From: Brevibacterium marinum | GTDB taxonomy: Bacteria; Actinomycetota; Actinomycetes; Actinomycetales; Brevibacteriaceae | Direction: 5' to 3' | Length of the DNA: 64,000 nucleotides | NCBI RefSeq assembly: GCF_011927955.1 | Contig: NZ_JAATJN010000001.1 | Location: 3,906,001-3,970,000, forward strand | In this document: positions 29,192-37,860 of the stretch, piece by piece | Layout: each line of letters starts with the position of its first letter | How positions within the stretch are numbered: position 1 is the first letter of the stretch | Program-made: the position numbers and the translations under genes | Notes under the pieces: generated by a model | Database searches by the model: none | The model's input: the letters and a program-made list of their open reading frames with translations, nothing else | Told to the model about the DNA's origin: nothing

Positions 29192-30448
29192 ATGAGCAAG
29201 GAAGCCCCCACGATCGTCTGTGCGCCCGACTCCTTCAAAGGATCGGCCGGTGCCCCCGAAGCCGCCGCCGCCTTGGCCCGCGGCGCACGCCAGGTGTTCC
29301 CGGATTCTCGGATCACCGACCTGCCCTTCGCCGACGGCGGCGAAGGCACGCTCGACGCCCTCCTGGCGGTGTGGGGCACCCCCGCCCGCTCGGTCGACGT
29401 CGTCGACGCCTTGGGTCGGCTGACGAGCGCACAGTTCGGCATCTCCGCCGACGGAAGGACCGCGGTCATCGAGGCGGCCCAGGCCAACGGCCTCCCCCAG
29501 GTCTCCGACGTCGCGCTTGCGCCGGAGCGCGCCGACACGTACGGCGTCGGCCTCATCGCCGGCCACGTCCTCGACCAGGGCGTCGAGGAGATCCTGCTGT
29601 GCATCGGCGGGTCCGCGAGCACCGATGGTGGAGCCGGCATCGCCTCCGCCCTGGGCGCGGCCTTCACGGACTCGTCGGGCTCACCGATCTCCCCCGGCGG
29701 CGGTGGGCTGGCGGCCCTGGCCTCGGTCGACGTCTCGGGACTCGATCCACGCGCCCTCGCTGTCCGCTGGCGCATCGCCGTCGACGTCGACAACCCGCTC
29801 ACCGGCCCCGACGGTGCCGCCGCCGTCTTCGGCCCGCAGAAGGGCGCCGACTCCGCATCCGTGTCCGTCCTCGACTCCGGACTGGCCCACCTCGCCGAGG
29901 TGCTCGCCGGGTCGCCGGCGGACGCGTCGACCCTGGCCGCAACGCCGGGATTCGGTGCCGCCGGCGGGATCCCCCTGGCCCTGACGACGCTGCTCGACGC
30001 CGAGGTGGTGCCCGGCTCGACGATGGTCGCCGAGGCCGTGGGTCTGTCCGAGGCACTGGCCGGGGCCGATATCGTCCTCACAGGCGAGGGCTCTTTCGAT
30101 TCGCAGTCGCTGGGCGGCAAAGTCGTCGCGGCAGTACGGGATTGCGCCCCCGCCTCGGCGAGGGTCATCGTCGTCGCGGGACACGTCGCTCTCACTCCCG
30201 CCGAATGCCGCGAGGCAGGAATCACGGCGGCCCTGTCGATCGCGCCGGGCCCGGCCGGCCTCGATGAGCTCTCCGAGCGAGCCGAAGAGCTCATCGAGGC
30301 GACCGCCGCCCACGCGTGCGCGCTCATGGTGGCCGGCGAGGACCTCGCGGGCTTCGGCGCGAGACCGGACGCACGCGCTGCGGACCTCGCGGACGCACGC
30401 GCTGCGGAATTCGCGGGCGCACGCGCTGCGGACGCGGAAGGGAACTGA
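29192..30448 (+). CDS. glxK: Glycerate kinase
   Basis: A 418-residue kinase of the GlxK/GarK family. It phosphorylates glycerate, the product of the glyoxylate-tartronate semialdehyde route. Family marks are VCAPDSFKGSAGAPEAAAAL at the start, PFADGGEGTLDALL, IGGSASTDGGAG and TGEGSFDSQSLGGK. ATG 29192 is preferred to 29174 on alignment of the start. The last 30 residues are an added Ala/Arg/Asp repeat (ADARAAD type) encoded by three 24-bp direct repeats. It is divergent from uraD under shared IclR-type sites. Confidence 0.92.
   Translation: MSKEAPTIVCAPDSFKGSAGAPEAAAALARGARQVFPDSRITDLPFADGGEGTLDALLAVWGTPARSVDVVDALGRLTSAQFGISADGRTAVIEAAQANGLPQVSDVALAPERADTYGVGLIAGHVLDQGVEEILLCIGGSASTDGGAGIASALGAAFTDSSGSPISPGGGGLAALASVDVSGLDPRALAVRWRIAVDVDNPLTGPDGAAAVFGPQKGADSASVSVLDSGLAHLAEVLAGSPADASTLAATPGFGAAGGIPLALTTLLDAEVVPGSTMVAEAVGLSEALAGADIVLTGEGSFDSQSLGGKVVAAVRDCAPASARVIVVAGHVALTPAECREAGITAALSIAPGPAGLDELSERAEELIEATAAHACALMVAGEDLAGFGARPDARAADLADARAAEFAGARAADAEGN
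30368..30439 (+). repeat. Three 24-bp tandem repeats at the 3' end of glxK
   Basis: Units start at 30368, 30392 and 30416, each beginning GACGCACGCGCTGCGGA or a one-base variant. As 24 bases is eight codons, the repeats stay in frame and encode a short periodic tail. Confidence 0.85.
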
Positions 30449-30490
30449 GCTCATCACCAACACACACGCTCATCTACGAAAGGAACAATC

Positions 30491-30958
30491 ATGGGCATAC
30501 AGCTCGAAGTCGGACAGAACGCACCGGATTTCTCACTGAGCGACGCAAACGGGAAGACCTATTCGAAGGCGGACTTCGCCGGGCAGAAGGTCATCCTCTA
30601 CTTCTACCCCAAGGCCGCGACGCCCGGCTGCACGACCGAGGCCTGCGACTTCCGGGACAGCCTCTCCGCATTGGCCGGCGCCGGCTTCCAGGTGCTCGGG
30701 GTCTCCCCCGATGACGCCGAGGCGCTGCAGTCGTTCGCGGAGGACCAGCATCTGACCTTCCCGCTGCTCTCGGACCCGGGGGCAGAACTCGCGAAGGCCT
30801 ACGGGTCATACGGAGAGAAGACGGTGGGCGGCAACACCTTCGAAGGCACCCTGCGCTCGACCTTCGTCATCGACGAGGACGGCACCTTGTCCAGCGTCGA
30901 ATACAACGTCGACGCCGAGGGCCACGTCGCCCGCCTCCGCGCGAGGCTCGGCGCCTGA
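30491..30958 (+). CDS. bcp: Thioredoxin-dependent thiol peroxidase (Bcp/PrxQ)
   Basis: A 155-residue peroxiredoxin that reduces peroxides with thioredoxin. APDFSLSDANGK is followed by YFYPKAATPGCTTEACDFRD, with peroxidatic Cys in PGCT and a resolving Cys five residues later (CTTEAC), the Bcp arrangement. AAAGGAA precedes the ATG. It lies 42 bases after glycerate kinase and may be read through from it. Peroxide is made by urate oxidase nearby, so protection during purine catabolism is plausible but not shown. Confidence 0.94.
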   Translation: MGIQLEVGQNAPDFSLSDANGKTYSKADFAGQKVILYFYPKAATPGCTTEACDFRDSLSALAGAGFQVLGVSPDDAEALQSFAEDQHLTFPLLSDPGAELAKAYGSYGEKTVGGNTFEGTLRSTFVIDEDGTLSSVEYNVDAEGHVARLRARLGA

Positions 30959-30983
30959 ACCCCAGCTTCCACCTCCACTTCTC

Positions 30984-31043
30984 AGCAACCCTCCGGGCGC
31001 TGCGCAACCCTCAGACGGGTTGCTCAGCATCCGGAGGGTTGCT
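30984..31043. terminator. Nested GCAACC palindrome (copy A)
   Basis: Outer arms AGCAACCCTCCGG (30984-30996) and CCGGAGGGTTGCT (31031-31043) enclose a second hairpin, GCAACCC (31004-31010) and GGGTTGC (31017-31023). It separates the converging bcp and DUF559 genes. Related structures occur at 32176 and 37729. Confidence 0.6.
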
Positions 31044-32041
31044 CAGATCGACGCAAGCCTCTCTGCGGTCACGCTGCGAATGCGTGCGAACGGTTCAGAC
31101 CTGAACAGCTGCCTCCACGTCAGGCGCACAACCCGGTACCCCGCAGCAGTGATCGCCGACTCGCGAAGCTTCTCCTTCTCAAGCTCTCGACCGGGATCAC
31201 CCGAGCCGAGGCTGTACTTGCCCATCCCATCGACTTCGACGACGACCTTCGCCTCCTCACAGCAGAAGTCGACCCTGCCCAACCAGTGTTCGGCGTCGAA
31301 GATGTTCACCTGGGGAACGAAGCCGACCACCCCGTGCTCGAAGAATCTCACCGCACAGATCGATTCGGCCACGGATTCTCGGCGCTCGTCTGCGAGCTCG
31401 AGGGCCGTCTCCACCATTCGTGTGCCGACGACTTCGGCGCACCGCTCAACAGCAGATCCGAGCGCGGGCAAGGTCGTCGATTGGCCGCGCAGTGCGTGAT
31501 CGAGCATCGGCACAGCCAATTCGAGAGGGCAGTCTCGAGCGACGTCGACGAGTGTCCTCTCCAGCGACGTGACAGGATAGATGCCGATCCGGACCAACTG
31601 ATCCTTGGGGACCACCCGACGTCGGACTCGCAGGTGGGCGTAGGTGCGACTGACTCCCGGCCGAACGACCTCGACTCGGTTTGCGTTGAACCCGCTCACC
31701 GGCAGCTCGTGGATAAGTGCAGCGGACAGATGGCTGAACGCCTCTCCTCCGCGAGGTGTTGACTGCTTGAGTTGAGCGTCCTGAAGATGCTCTGCTCGCG
31801 CTCGGATGAGCACCTTGAGCCGCTCAACACGGTCCCTGATATCACCGAACTGAGCGAATTTGCCTCTCGAGCCGGTCTTGATCGACTCCCATAGCCGACT
31901 ATGCCCCGGATCGGTGCACACGAATTCGGTGACATACCTCCCTCGAGCCACGCGTTGCAGACAACAGCTCTGCGCACGTCTCACCTCGGCGCGAGAGAAT
32001 CCAAGACGCATCAGACGGGCAGCGGTGAAATGTGCATACAT
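31043..32041 (-). CDS. DUF559/AbiEi-like protein with endonuclease-type C-terminal domain
   Basis: A 332-residue protein. The N-terminal 70 residues (RLGFSRAEVRRAQSCCLQRVARGRY) look like the AbiEi-type winged helix often found at the start of such proteins. The C-terminal 110 have a PD-(D/E)xK-like DUF559 core (GRVDFCCEEAKVVVEVDGMGK … AAGYRVVRLTWRQL). The pattern is common in actinobacteria with no known function; a toxin-antitoxin role is not supported by a partner gene here. ATG 32041 fits the domain start and follows an AT-rich stretch. The larger open frame to 32461 runs into allB antisense. Confidence 0.75.
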   Translation of the reverse strand: MYAHFTAARLMRLGFSRAEVRRAQSCCLQRVARGRYVTEFVCTDPGHSRLWESIKTGSRGKFAQFGDIRDRVERLKVLIRARAEHLQDAQLKQSTPRGGEAFSHLSAALIHELPVSGFNANRVEVVRPGVSRTYAHLRVRRRVVPKDQLVRIGIYPVTSLERTLVDVARDCPLELAVPMLDHALRGQSTTLPALGSAVERCAEVVGTRMVETALELADERRESVAESICAVRFFEHGVVGFVPQVNIFDAEHWLGRVDFCCEEAKVVVEVDGMGKYSLGSGDPGRELEKEKLRESAITAAGYRVVRLTWRQLFRSEPFARIRSVTAERLASI

Positions 32042-32175
32042 AGCTATTAAACTGCACCATTGCGCAACAAACTGCAACAGCCAACGAACATCTGTGGATA
32101 AACCTGTGTACAGAGACATTCTCGCCAGCAACCATTCGGCCATCGAGCAACCTGAAAGGTGAGATCGAAAACGGC

Positions 32176-32237
32176 CAGCAACCTCAAGGGTGTCGAGCAA
32201 CCCGAGTACAGGTTGCTCGACGCCCTTGAGGTTGCTG
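32176..32237. terminator. Nested GCAACC palindrome (copy B), after allB
   Basis: Arms 32176-32202 and 32211-32237 pair over 27 bases with one mismatch around the loop CGAGTACA. Each arm starts CAGCAACC and ends GAGCAACC. It lies 37 bases beyond the allB stop, so it probably ends the hyi-glxR-gcl-allB transcript. The rest of the gap 32042-32273 is AT-richer and should carry the DUF559 gene promoter. Confidence 0.7.
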
Positions 32238-32273
32238 AGAAGGTAGGACGCTGGAGTGCGGAGGCGAGGTAGG

Positions 32274-33632
32274 TCAGCGGGCTCGCAGCAGGCGGCCCTG
32301 GGGCGTGTCGAAGTCCACGGGAGCGCCGCGGAGGATCGTCTTCTTGACGGCACCGCGGACGGCACGCGCGTCGTATGCGCTGATCTGATTGCGGTGATAC
32401 AGCTCGGCCGCGGCGACCGTCCACTCCTCGTCGGGAGCGAAGACGGCGAAGTCCGCGTCATTGGCGAGTGCGATCGCGCCCTTGCCCGCCACTCCGGCGA
32501 CCGCCGCCGGCGCCGAGGACATCCAGGAGACCACCTCGGCTAGGTCGATTCCGCGCGTAGCGGCCTCGGTCCACATGAGAGACAGACCCAACTGCAGGGA
32601 CGAGATTCCGCCCCACGCAGCGCCGAAGTCACCGGTGTCGATGAGCTTGAGCTCGGCGGTCGACGGCGAGTGGTCGGAGACGACACAGTCGATCGTGCCG
32701 TCGATGAGCCCCTGCCACAGGGCTTCGCGGTTGGACTCCTCGCGGATCGGCGGGCAGCACTTGTGCGTCGTCGCTCCATCGGGAATCTCTTCGGCGGAGA
32801 AGACGAGGTAGTGGGGGCAGGTCTCGACGGTCAGCTTGACCCCTTCGGCCTTGGCCTGCGCGATCTGGGGCAGCGCATCGGCCGACGACAGGTGCAGGAT
32901 GTGAGCGCGAGATCCGGTCTCCCGGGCGGTCTCGATGACGCGGGCGATCGCAACGTTCTCGGCCTCACGTGGGCGCGAGGCGAGGAAGTCGGAGAATCTG
33001 CGGCCCGTGAATCCCGGCACATCGGCGAGGATCGAATGATCCTCGGCGTGGACGATGAGCAGCCCGTCGTACTTCGCGAGTTCGACCATATCGGTACGCA
33101 GCTCCTCGGGCTCGAGCGGAGGGAACTCCTCGACGCCCGAGTCCTCGAGGAAGCACTTGAAGCCATAGACACCGGCGTCGAAGAGCGGTTTGAGCTCCTC
33201 CGTGTTGCCGGGGATCGCACCGCCCCAGAAGCCGACGTCGACGAAGGCCTTGGTCGCCGCGACCTCACGTTTGATGTCGAGGGATCCGATGTCGACCGTC
33301 GGCGGCAGAGAGTTGAGCGGCATGTCGACGATCGTCGTCACCCCGCCGGCGGCCGCGGCGCGTGTGGCGCTGGCGAAACCCTCCCACTCGCTGCGGCCGG
33401 GGTCGTTGACGTGGACGTGCGAATCGACGAGACCGGGCAACAGCACCTGGGTCTCGTCGACGTCGACGGTCTCCGTATTCGCCGAGGCGGCACCGGCCAG
33501 CACCGCTCCCCCGGTGGCGATCTCGACGATCTTGCCCTCGCGCACACCAACCTCGGCGGCGTTCACACCCTCGGGCAGAACCACTCGCTGTGCCCGGATG
33601 ACCAGATCGAAGTCCTGTGTTTCAGCGTTCAT
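32274..33632 (-). CDS. allB: Allantoinase
   Basis: A 452-residue amidohydrolase that opens allantoin to allantoate. Metal ligands are visible as DSHVHVND (about 69-76), the carboxylated Lys in GFKCFLEDSG (about 158), VHAED, HILHLSS and VVSDHSPS. The CPHYL segment is also typical for the allantoinase/dihydropyrimidinase group. It is the last gene of the operon starting at hyi and is preceded by a 257-bp gap after gcl without an obvious promoter. Confidence 0.95.
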   Translation of the reverse strand: MNAETQDFDLVIRAQRVVLPEGVNAAEVGVREGKIVEIATGGAVLAGAASANTETVDVDETQVLLPGLVDSHVHVNDPGRSEWEGFASATRAAAAGGVTTIVDMPLNSLPPTVDIGSLDIKREVAATKAFVDVGFWGGAIPGNTEELKPLFDAGVYGFKCFLEDSGVEEFPPLEPEELRTDMVELAKYDGLLIVHAEDHSILADVPGFTGRRFSDFLASRPREAENVAIARVIETARETGSRAHILHLSSADALPQIAQAKAEGVKLTVETCPHYLVFSAEEIPDGATTHKCCPPIREESNREALWQGLIDGTIDCVVSDHSPSTAELKLIDTGDFGAAWGGISSLQLGLSLMWTEAATRGIDLAEVVSWMSSAPAAVAGVAGKGAIALANDADFAVFAPDEEWTVAAAELYHRNQISAYDARAVRGAVKKTILRGAPVDFDTPQGRLLRAR

Positions 33633-33648
33633 GCATCCTCCTCATTCG

Positions 33649-33697
33649 CTCAGCCCTCGGGCCGAACTCTTCACTCAGCCCTCCGGCCGAGCTCTTC
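33649..33697. repeat. Two 24-bp near-identical direct repeats upstream of allB
   Basis: Copies at 33649-33672 and 33674-33697 start CTCAGCCCTC and end CTCTTC, differing at two positions. The gap 33633-33889 between gcl and allB contains nothing else I can name. Confidence 0.7.
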
Positions 33698-33889
33698 GCC
33701 CGGGCCTCGCGCCGGCAATTCAGCTCGGCTTCGATGCCGAGGGCCCTGCTCCGGCGGTCGGCACCGGGCATATCAGACCAGTCCCCGGGAGCGTCGGATT
33801 CGTGCAGCCGACTCCCCCGGGGCCATGGTATACCAATTGTGACTCAGCCGACATCGGGGCTGCCGCCGTCGAGCCTGCCGGGGCAGAGT

Positions 33890-35686
33890 CTACTTCGCCG
33901 CAGCCAGTTCGCTCATCGGAGTCAGCGCGGTGGGCGCATCGGCCGGGGTCTGCGCGAGAACGTCGAACTCGTTGATCGCATCCAGCGCGGTGCCCATCGA
34001 GATGTTCGTGATGCGCTCGAGGATGACCTCGACGACGACAGGTACCTGGTGCTCGTCCATGAGCTCCTTGGCCACGCGCAGTCCCTCGCCGATGAGCTCG
34101 GGGTCCTCGACGCGCAGCGCCTTGCAGCCGAGCCCCTGAGCGACACTCACATGATCGACGCCGTAGCCCGCCGCACCGCCGGAGGAGTTGATGTTGTCGA
34201 AGGCCAGGGACACCTCGAAGTCCATGTCGAAGCCGCGCTGCGACTGCCGGATCAGACCGAGGTAGGAGTTGTTGACCACGATGTGCAGGTACGGAATCCT
34301 GTGCTGCGCACCGACGGCCAGCTCCTCGAGCATGAACTGGAAATCGTAGTCGCCGGAGAGCGCGACCACGGTCTCGTCCGGCTTGGCCTTCGCCACGCCC
34401 AGCGCGGCCGGTCCGGTCCAGCCCAGGGGGCCCGCCTGGCCCGCGTTGATCCAGTGCCGAGGCCTGTAGACGTGCAGCATCTGGGCGCCGGCGATCTGAC
34501 TCAGGCCGATGGTCGACACATAGGTCACGTCCTCAGCGAAGGCCGCGTTCATCTCCTGGTAGACGCGCTGCGGCTTGATCGGCATGTCCGTGTAGTTGGT
34601 CTTGCGGTGTTCGGTGGACTTCCGGTCGGTGCACTCGCCTGCCCAGCCGGTGAAGTCGGGCAGCGCCGAACCGCCGGACCGACCTCGGGCGGCACCGATC
34701 AGTGCCTGAAGTGCGGCGCCGGCGTCGGAGGTGACCCCGTAGTCGGGTGAGAACACTCGCCCGATCTGCGTGGGCTCGATGTCGATGTGGACGAACGTGC
34801 GCCCCCGGCGATAGACCTCCAGGTCGCCGGTGTGGCGATTGGCCCAGCGGTTGCCGATGCCGATGACCAGGTCGGATTCGAGGAACGAGGCGTTGCCGTA
34901 GCGCACGTGGGTCTGGATGCCCACCATGCCCGCCTGCAGCGGGTGATCGTCGGGAATCGTGCCCCACCCCATCAGGGTCGGTGAGACCGGGATCGACGTG
35001 AGTTCTGCGAATTCGACGAGCCGGTCTGCAGCATCCGCATTGAGGATTCCGCCGCCTGCGATGATGAGCGGGCGCTTCGCCGCTGCGATGAGATCGAGGA
35101 TCTTATCCGCCTGCGCCGAGGTGGCCGCCGGCTTCGACGGCACCAACGGCTCGTAGGTGTCGATGTCGAAGTCGATCTCCGTCTGCTGGACGTCGAGCGG
35201 CAGGTCGATGAGCACCGGACCCGGCCTGGCCGAGCGCATGAGCTGGAAGGCCGACTGGAAGACTCCGGGGACCTGCCCGGCCTCGAGCACCGTCTTGGCC
35301 ATCTTGGTCACCGACTTCGCGATCGAGGCGATGTCCACGGCCTGGAAGTCCTCCTTGTCGAGAACCGCCACGGGAGCCTGACCTGTGACGCACAGGATCG
35401 GCTGCGAGTCCGCGGCCGCGGCGTAGAGTCCGGTGATCATATCGGTGCCGGCGGGCCCGGAGGTGCCGAGGCAGACGCCGATGTTCCCGGCCGCCGCCCG
35501 TGTGTAGCCGTCGGCCATGTGGGAGGCCCCTTCGACGTGGCGGGCCAGGGTGTGGTTGATTCCGCCGTGTGCCTTCATCGCCGAATACAGCGGGTTGATG
35601 GCCGCGCCCGGCAGGCCGAATGTCTCGGTGGCACCTTCCTTCTCGAGGATGAGCACCACCGCGTCGACTGCGCGCATACGTGTCAT
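33890..35686 (-). CDS. gcl: Glyoxylate carboligase (tartronate-semialdehyde synthase)
   Basis: A 598-residue thiamine-diphosphate enzyme that joins two glyoxylates to tartronate semialdehyde with CO2 loss. It has [11 protein letters not shown], and [16 protein letters not shown] in which Val takes the place of the catalytic Glu of other ThDP enzymes. That Val is the diagnostic feature of Gcl. The C-terminal ThDP site is [17 protein letters not shown] … [10 protein letters not shown]. It is third in an operon after hyi and glxR. Confidence 0.96.
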   Translation of the reverse strand: MTRMRAVDAVVLILEKEGATETFGLPGAAINPLYSAMKAHGGINHTLARHVEGASHMADGYTRAAAGNIGVCLGTSGPAGTDMITGLYAAAADSQPILCVTGQAPVAVLDKEDFQAVDIASIAKSVTKMAKTVLEAGQVPGVFQSAFQLMRSARPGPVLIDLPLDVQQTEIDFDIDTYEPLVPSKPAATSAQADKILDLIAAAKRPLIIAGGGILNADAADRLVEFAELTSIPVSPTLMGWGTIPDDHPLQAGMVGIQTHVRYGNASFLESDLVIGIGNRWANRHTGDLEVYRRGRTFVHIDIEPTQIGRVFSPDYGVTSDAGAALQALIGAARGRSGGSALPDFTGWAGECTDRKSTEHRKTNYTDMPIKPQRVYQEMNAAFAEDVTYVSTIGLSQIAGAQMLHVYRPRHWINAGQAGPLGWTGPAALGVAKAKPDETVVALSGDYDFQFMLEELAVGAQHRIPYLHIVVNNSYLGLIRQSQRGFDMDFEVSLAFDNINSSGGAAGYGVDHVSVAQGLGCKALRVEDPELIGEGLRVAKELMDEHQVPVVVEVILERITNISMGTALDAINEFDVLAQTPADAPTALTPMSELAAAK

Positions 35687-35796
35687 TGTTCTTCCTTCGT
35701 GTCTGTGGCCCGCGAACGGACCGAGTTCAGTGAGCCGGCGACGACGCTGTCGCCGACCCGGTTCGTGGTGGGGCGGAGCCTCGCCGAGGCGGTGGC

Positions 35797-36684
35797 TCAG
35801 TCCCGGTTCTTGCCGGAGAGAGCCTCGACGACGGTGAAGAGCCCCGAGTGGTCGAGCCCTCCGTTGCCCTGCTGGACGGTCGAGGCGACGAGCTGCGCGA
35901 CGGCCGATCCGAGTGGGATCGTCACACCGGCCTCGCGGGCGGCGGCGGTGACGATGCCCATGTCCTTGTGGTGCAGTTCGAGTCGGAAGCCGGGGTCGAA
36001 GGAGCGATCGAGCATCTTCTGGCCCTTCTGATCGAGGACCTTCGATCCGGCCAGCCCCCCGCCGAGGACCTGCAGCGCCGAGTCGGTCTCGACTCCGTAG
36101 GCTTCGAGGAAGACGACGGCCTCGGCGAGGAGTTCGATGTTGCCGGCGACGATGAGCTGGTTCGCGGCCTTCACCGTCTGCCCCGAACCCGAGGGACCGA
36201 CGAGGACGATCGTCTTCCCGACGGCATCGAATACATCGGACACGGCCTCGAAATCAGCCTGTTCGCCGCCGACCATGATCGACAGCGCACCGTTGATCGC
36301 GCCGGCCTCGCCGCCGGAGACAGGCGCGTCGAGGGGCTTGAGTCCCTTCTCTGCGGCCTGGGCGGACAGGTTCTTCGCGACATCGGGGCGGATCGTCGAA
36401 TTGTCGATCCAGTAGGCACCGGACTTGGCGTTCGCGAGGATGCCGGTCTCTCCGGTCAGCACCTCTTCGACATCGGGCGAGTCCGGGACCATGGTGATGA
36501 TGACATCGGCACCGTCGACCGCCTCGGCGATGGAACCGGCGGCCTGCCCTCCCGATTTCGCCAATTCCGCGGCCTTCTCGGGTGAGCGGTTGTAGCCGCG
36601 GACGGTGAAGCCGGCGGTGACGAGATTCTTGGCCATCGGCAGCCCCATGATTCCGAGTCCGATGAATGCGATTGTCCTGCTCAT
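35797..36684 (-). CDS. glxR: Tartronate semialdehyde reductase
   Basis: A 295-residue beta-hydroxyacid dehydrogenase that reduces tartronate semialdehyde to D-glycerate. It has the [13 protein letters not shown] nucleotide motif (about 9-21), [11 protein letters not shown] (substrate loop, about 118-128), [15 protein letters not shown] with the catalytic Lys (about 171), and the later LHHKDMGI motif (Lys/Asp). It stands between gcl and hyi in the same operon. Confidence 0.93.
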   Translation of the reverse strand: MSRTIAFIGLGIMGLPMAKNLVTAGFTVRGYNRSPEKAAELAKSGGQAAGSIAEAVDGADVIITMVPDSPDVEEVLTGETGILANAKSGAYWIDNSTIRPDVAKNLSAQAAEKGLKPLDAPVSGGEAGAINGALSIMVGGEQADFEAVSDVFDAVGKTIVLVGPSGSGQTVKAANQLIVAGNIELLAEAVVFLEAYGVETDSALQVLGGGLAGSKVLDQKGQKMLDRSFDPGFRLELHHKDMGIVTAAAREAGVTIPLGSAVAQLVASTVQQGNGGLDHSGLFTVVEALSGKNRD

Positions 36685-36751
36685 TTTCGTATCCTTACTG
36701 CTGTGTCGGTGAAGTGCTGTGCCTGTGACGTTGTGTTTCGGTGCTGTCGGT

Positions 36752-37564
36752 TCAGTTCGTCAGCCACTCGAATGCTGTCTCGCGGTCCTGCTTGTACTCG
36801 AGGGCGATGGACCCGGTGTAGCCGAGTTCGTAGGAGCGGTTGATCCAGTCCTGCAGCGGCAGCGAGCCCGTTCCGGGTGCTCCACGGCCGGCGGCGTCGG
36901 CGATCTGGATGTGACCGAACTTCGCGGCGTCGGCCTCGATGACCGCGGCCACGTCGTCGCCGTTGATCGACATGTGGAAGAAGTCGGCGAGGACTGCGAT
37001 GTTGACCACGCCCTGCGCGCGGACCCGCTGGACGACCTCGGCGGCGTCGGACGCCCGCTTGAGCGGGTAGTCCTCGGCACCGGAGACGGGTTCGACGAGC
37101 ACGGTGCCGTCGATGGAGGCGACGGCGTCGGCGGCGAGCTTGAGGTTTTCGAGTGCGACCTCGTCCTGTTCCTCGGGGCTCTGACCCTCGGTGCGCAGTC
37201 CGTAGAGGGCGTTGAAGGCACGGCAGCCGGTGCGGCGACCGATCTCGACGACGACGTCGACGTTCGCGGCGAAGTCGGCTTCGGCTCCCTTGATCGAAAC
37301 CATGCCGCGGTCGCCGCCGGCCATGTTGCCCGCCCAGAAATTCAGGCCCTTGAGCTCGACGCCGGCATTGTCGAGTGAGGCGACGAATTCATCGACCTCC
37401 GCCGAGGTGGGCCTCGGGTTCCCGTCGAAGGGCCACCAGAACTCGACCTGGCTGAAGCCGGCGTCCTTGGCGGCCTGGGCGCGCTCCATGACGGGCAGCT
37501 CGGTGAGCAGGGTGGAGCAGTTGAGGATGTAGCTGTCGGCATTGGTGAAATCGAATGTCGCCAT
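36752..37564 (-). CDS. hyi: Hydroxypyruvate isomerase
   Basis: A 270-residue xylose-isomerase-like TIM barrel, the usual partner of gcl and glxR. It has FSQVEFWWPF, LKGLNFWAGNMAGGDRG, VLVEPVSG (Glu), VLADFFHMSINGDD and FGHIQIADAAGRGAPGTG, which carry the metal-binding Glu, Asp/His and His residues. It interconverts hydroxypyruvate and tartronate semialdehyde. It is first in its operon, with an IclR-type site about 54 bases before the ATG. Confidence 0.92.
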   Translation of the reverse strand: MATFDFTNADSYILNCSTLLTELPVMERAQAAKDAGFSQVEFWWPFDGNPRPTSAEVDEFVASLDNAGVELKGLNFWAGNMAGGDRGMVSIKGAEADFAANVDVVVEIGRRTGCRAFNALYGLRTEGQSPEEQDEVALENLKLAADAVASIDGTVLVEPVSGAEDYPLKRASDAAEVVQRVRAQGVVNIAVLADFFHMSINGDDVAAVIEADAAKFGHIQIADAAGRGAPGTGSLPLQDWINRSYELGYTGSIALEYKQDRETAFEWLTN

Positions 37565-37617
37565 GGGATTCTCCTTCGCGTCGCTGCGAGTACGGCTTCT
37601 CGTTTTTTCCGTATCCT

Positions 37618-37631
37618 GGAAGTTTATTTCC
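37618..37631. promoter_or_regulatory. IclR-type palindrome GGAA-N6-TTCC before hyi
   Basis: GGAAGTTTATTTCC is centred about 60 bases before the hyi ATG, the only likely promoter of hyi-glxR-gcl-allB. The 296-bp gap 37565-37860 contains this site and the terminator-like palindrome at 37729-37788, nothing else. Confidence 0.65.
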
Positions 37632-37728
37632 GATTGACGAAATCAAGCATAGGCAGGCTCATGAGAGGGAGTCAACCCCGACCACGAAATTCCCCACGAC
37701 GCGCATCGGCCCACCGCACAACGACGAA

Positions 37729-37788
37729 AGCAACCCTCCCGTCGCTGAGCAACCCGTAGCGAGGTTGCTCAGCGACCGAAGGGTTGCT
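37729..37788. terminator. Nested GCAACC palindrome (copy C), after guaD
   Basis: Outer arms AGCAACCCT (37729-37737) and AGGGTTGCT (37780-37788) surround perfect 14-bp arms GTCGCTGAGCAACC (37741-37754) and GGTTGCTCAGCGAC (37763-37776), with loop CGTAGCGA. It lies 73 bases beyond the guaD stop, at the end of the xdh-guaD direction. Confidence 0.7.
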
Positions 37789-37860
37789 GAAACTTAAAAG
37801 GGCGGCGGAAGTCGACGCGGGAGTGCTCAGCGCGGCAGGCCGCCTGGGGGCACAGTGCTC

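Noticed and set aside
31043..32041. DUF559/AbiEi-like gene as an antitoxin of a toxin-antitoxin pair
   Set aside because: No AbiEii-type nucleotidyltransferase or other small toxin gene is adjacent. Only the domain resemblance supports it.
32093..32101. Perfect DnaA-box-like TGTGGATAA in an AT-richer stretch, possible replication origin
   Set aside because: Only one good box is present, there is no dnaA, dnaN or rpmH nearby, and the stretch is explained as the upstream region of the DUF559 gene.
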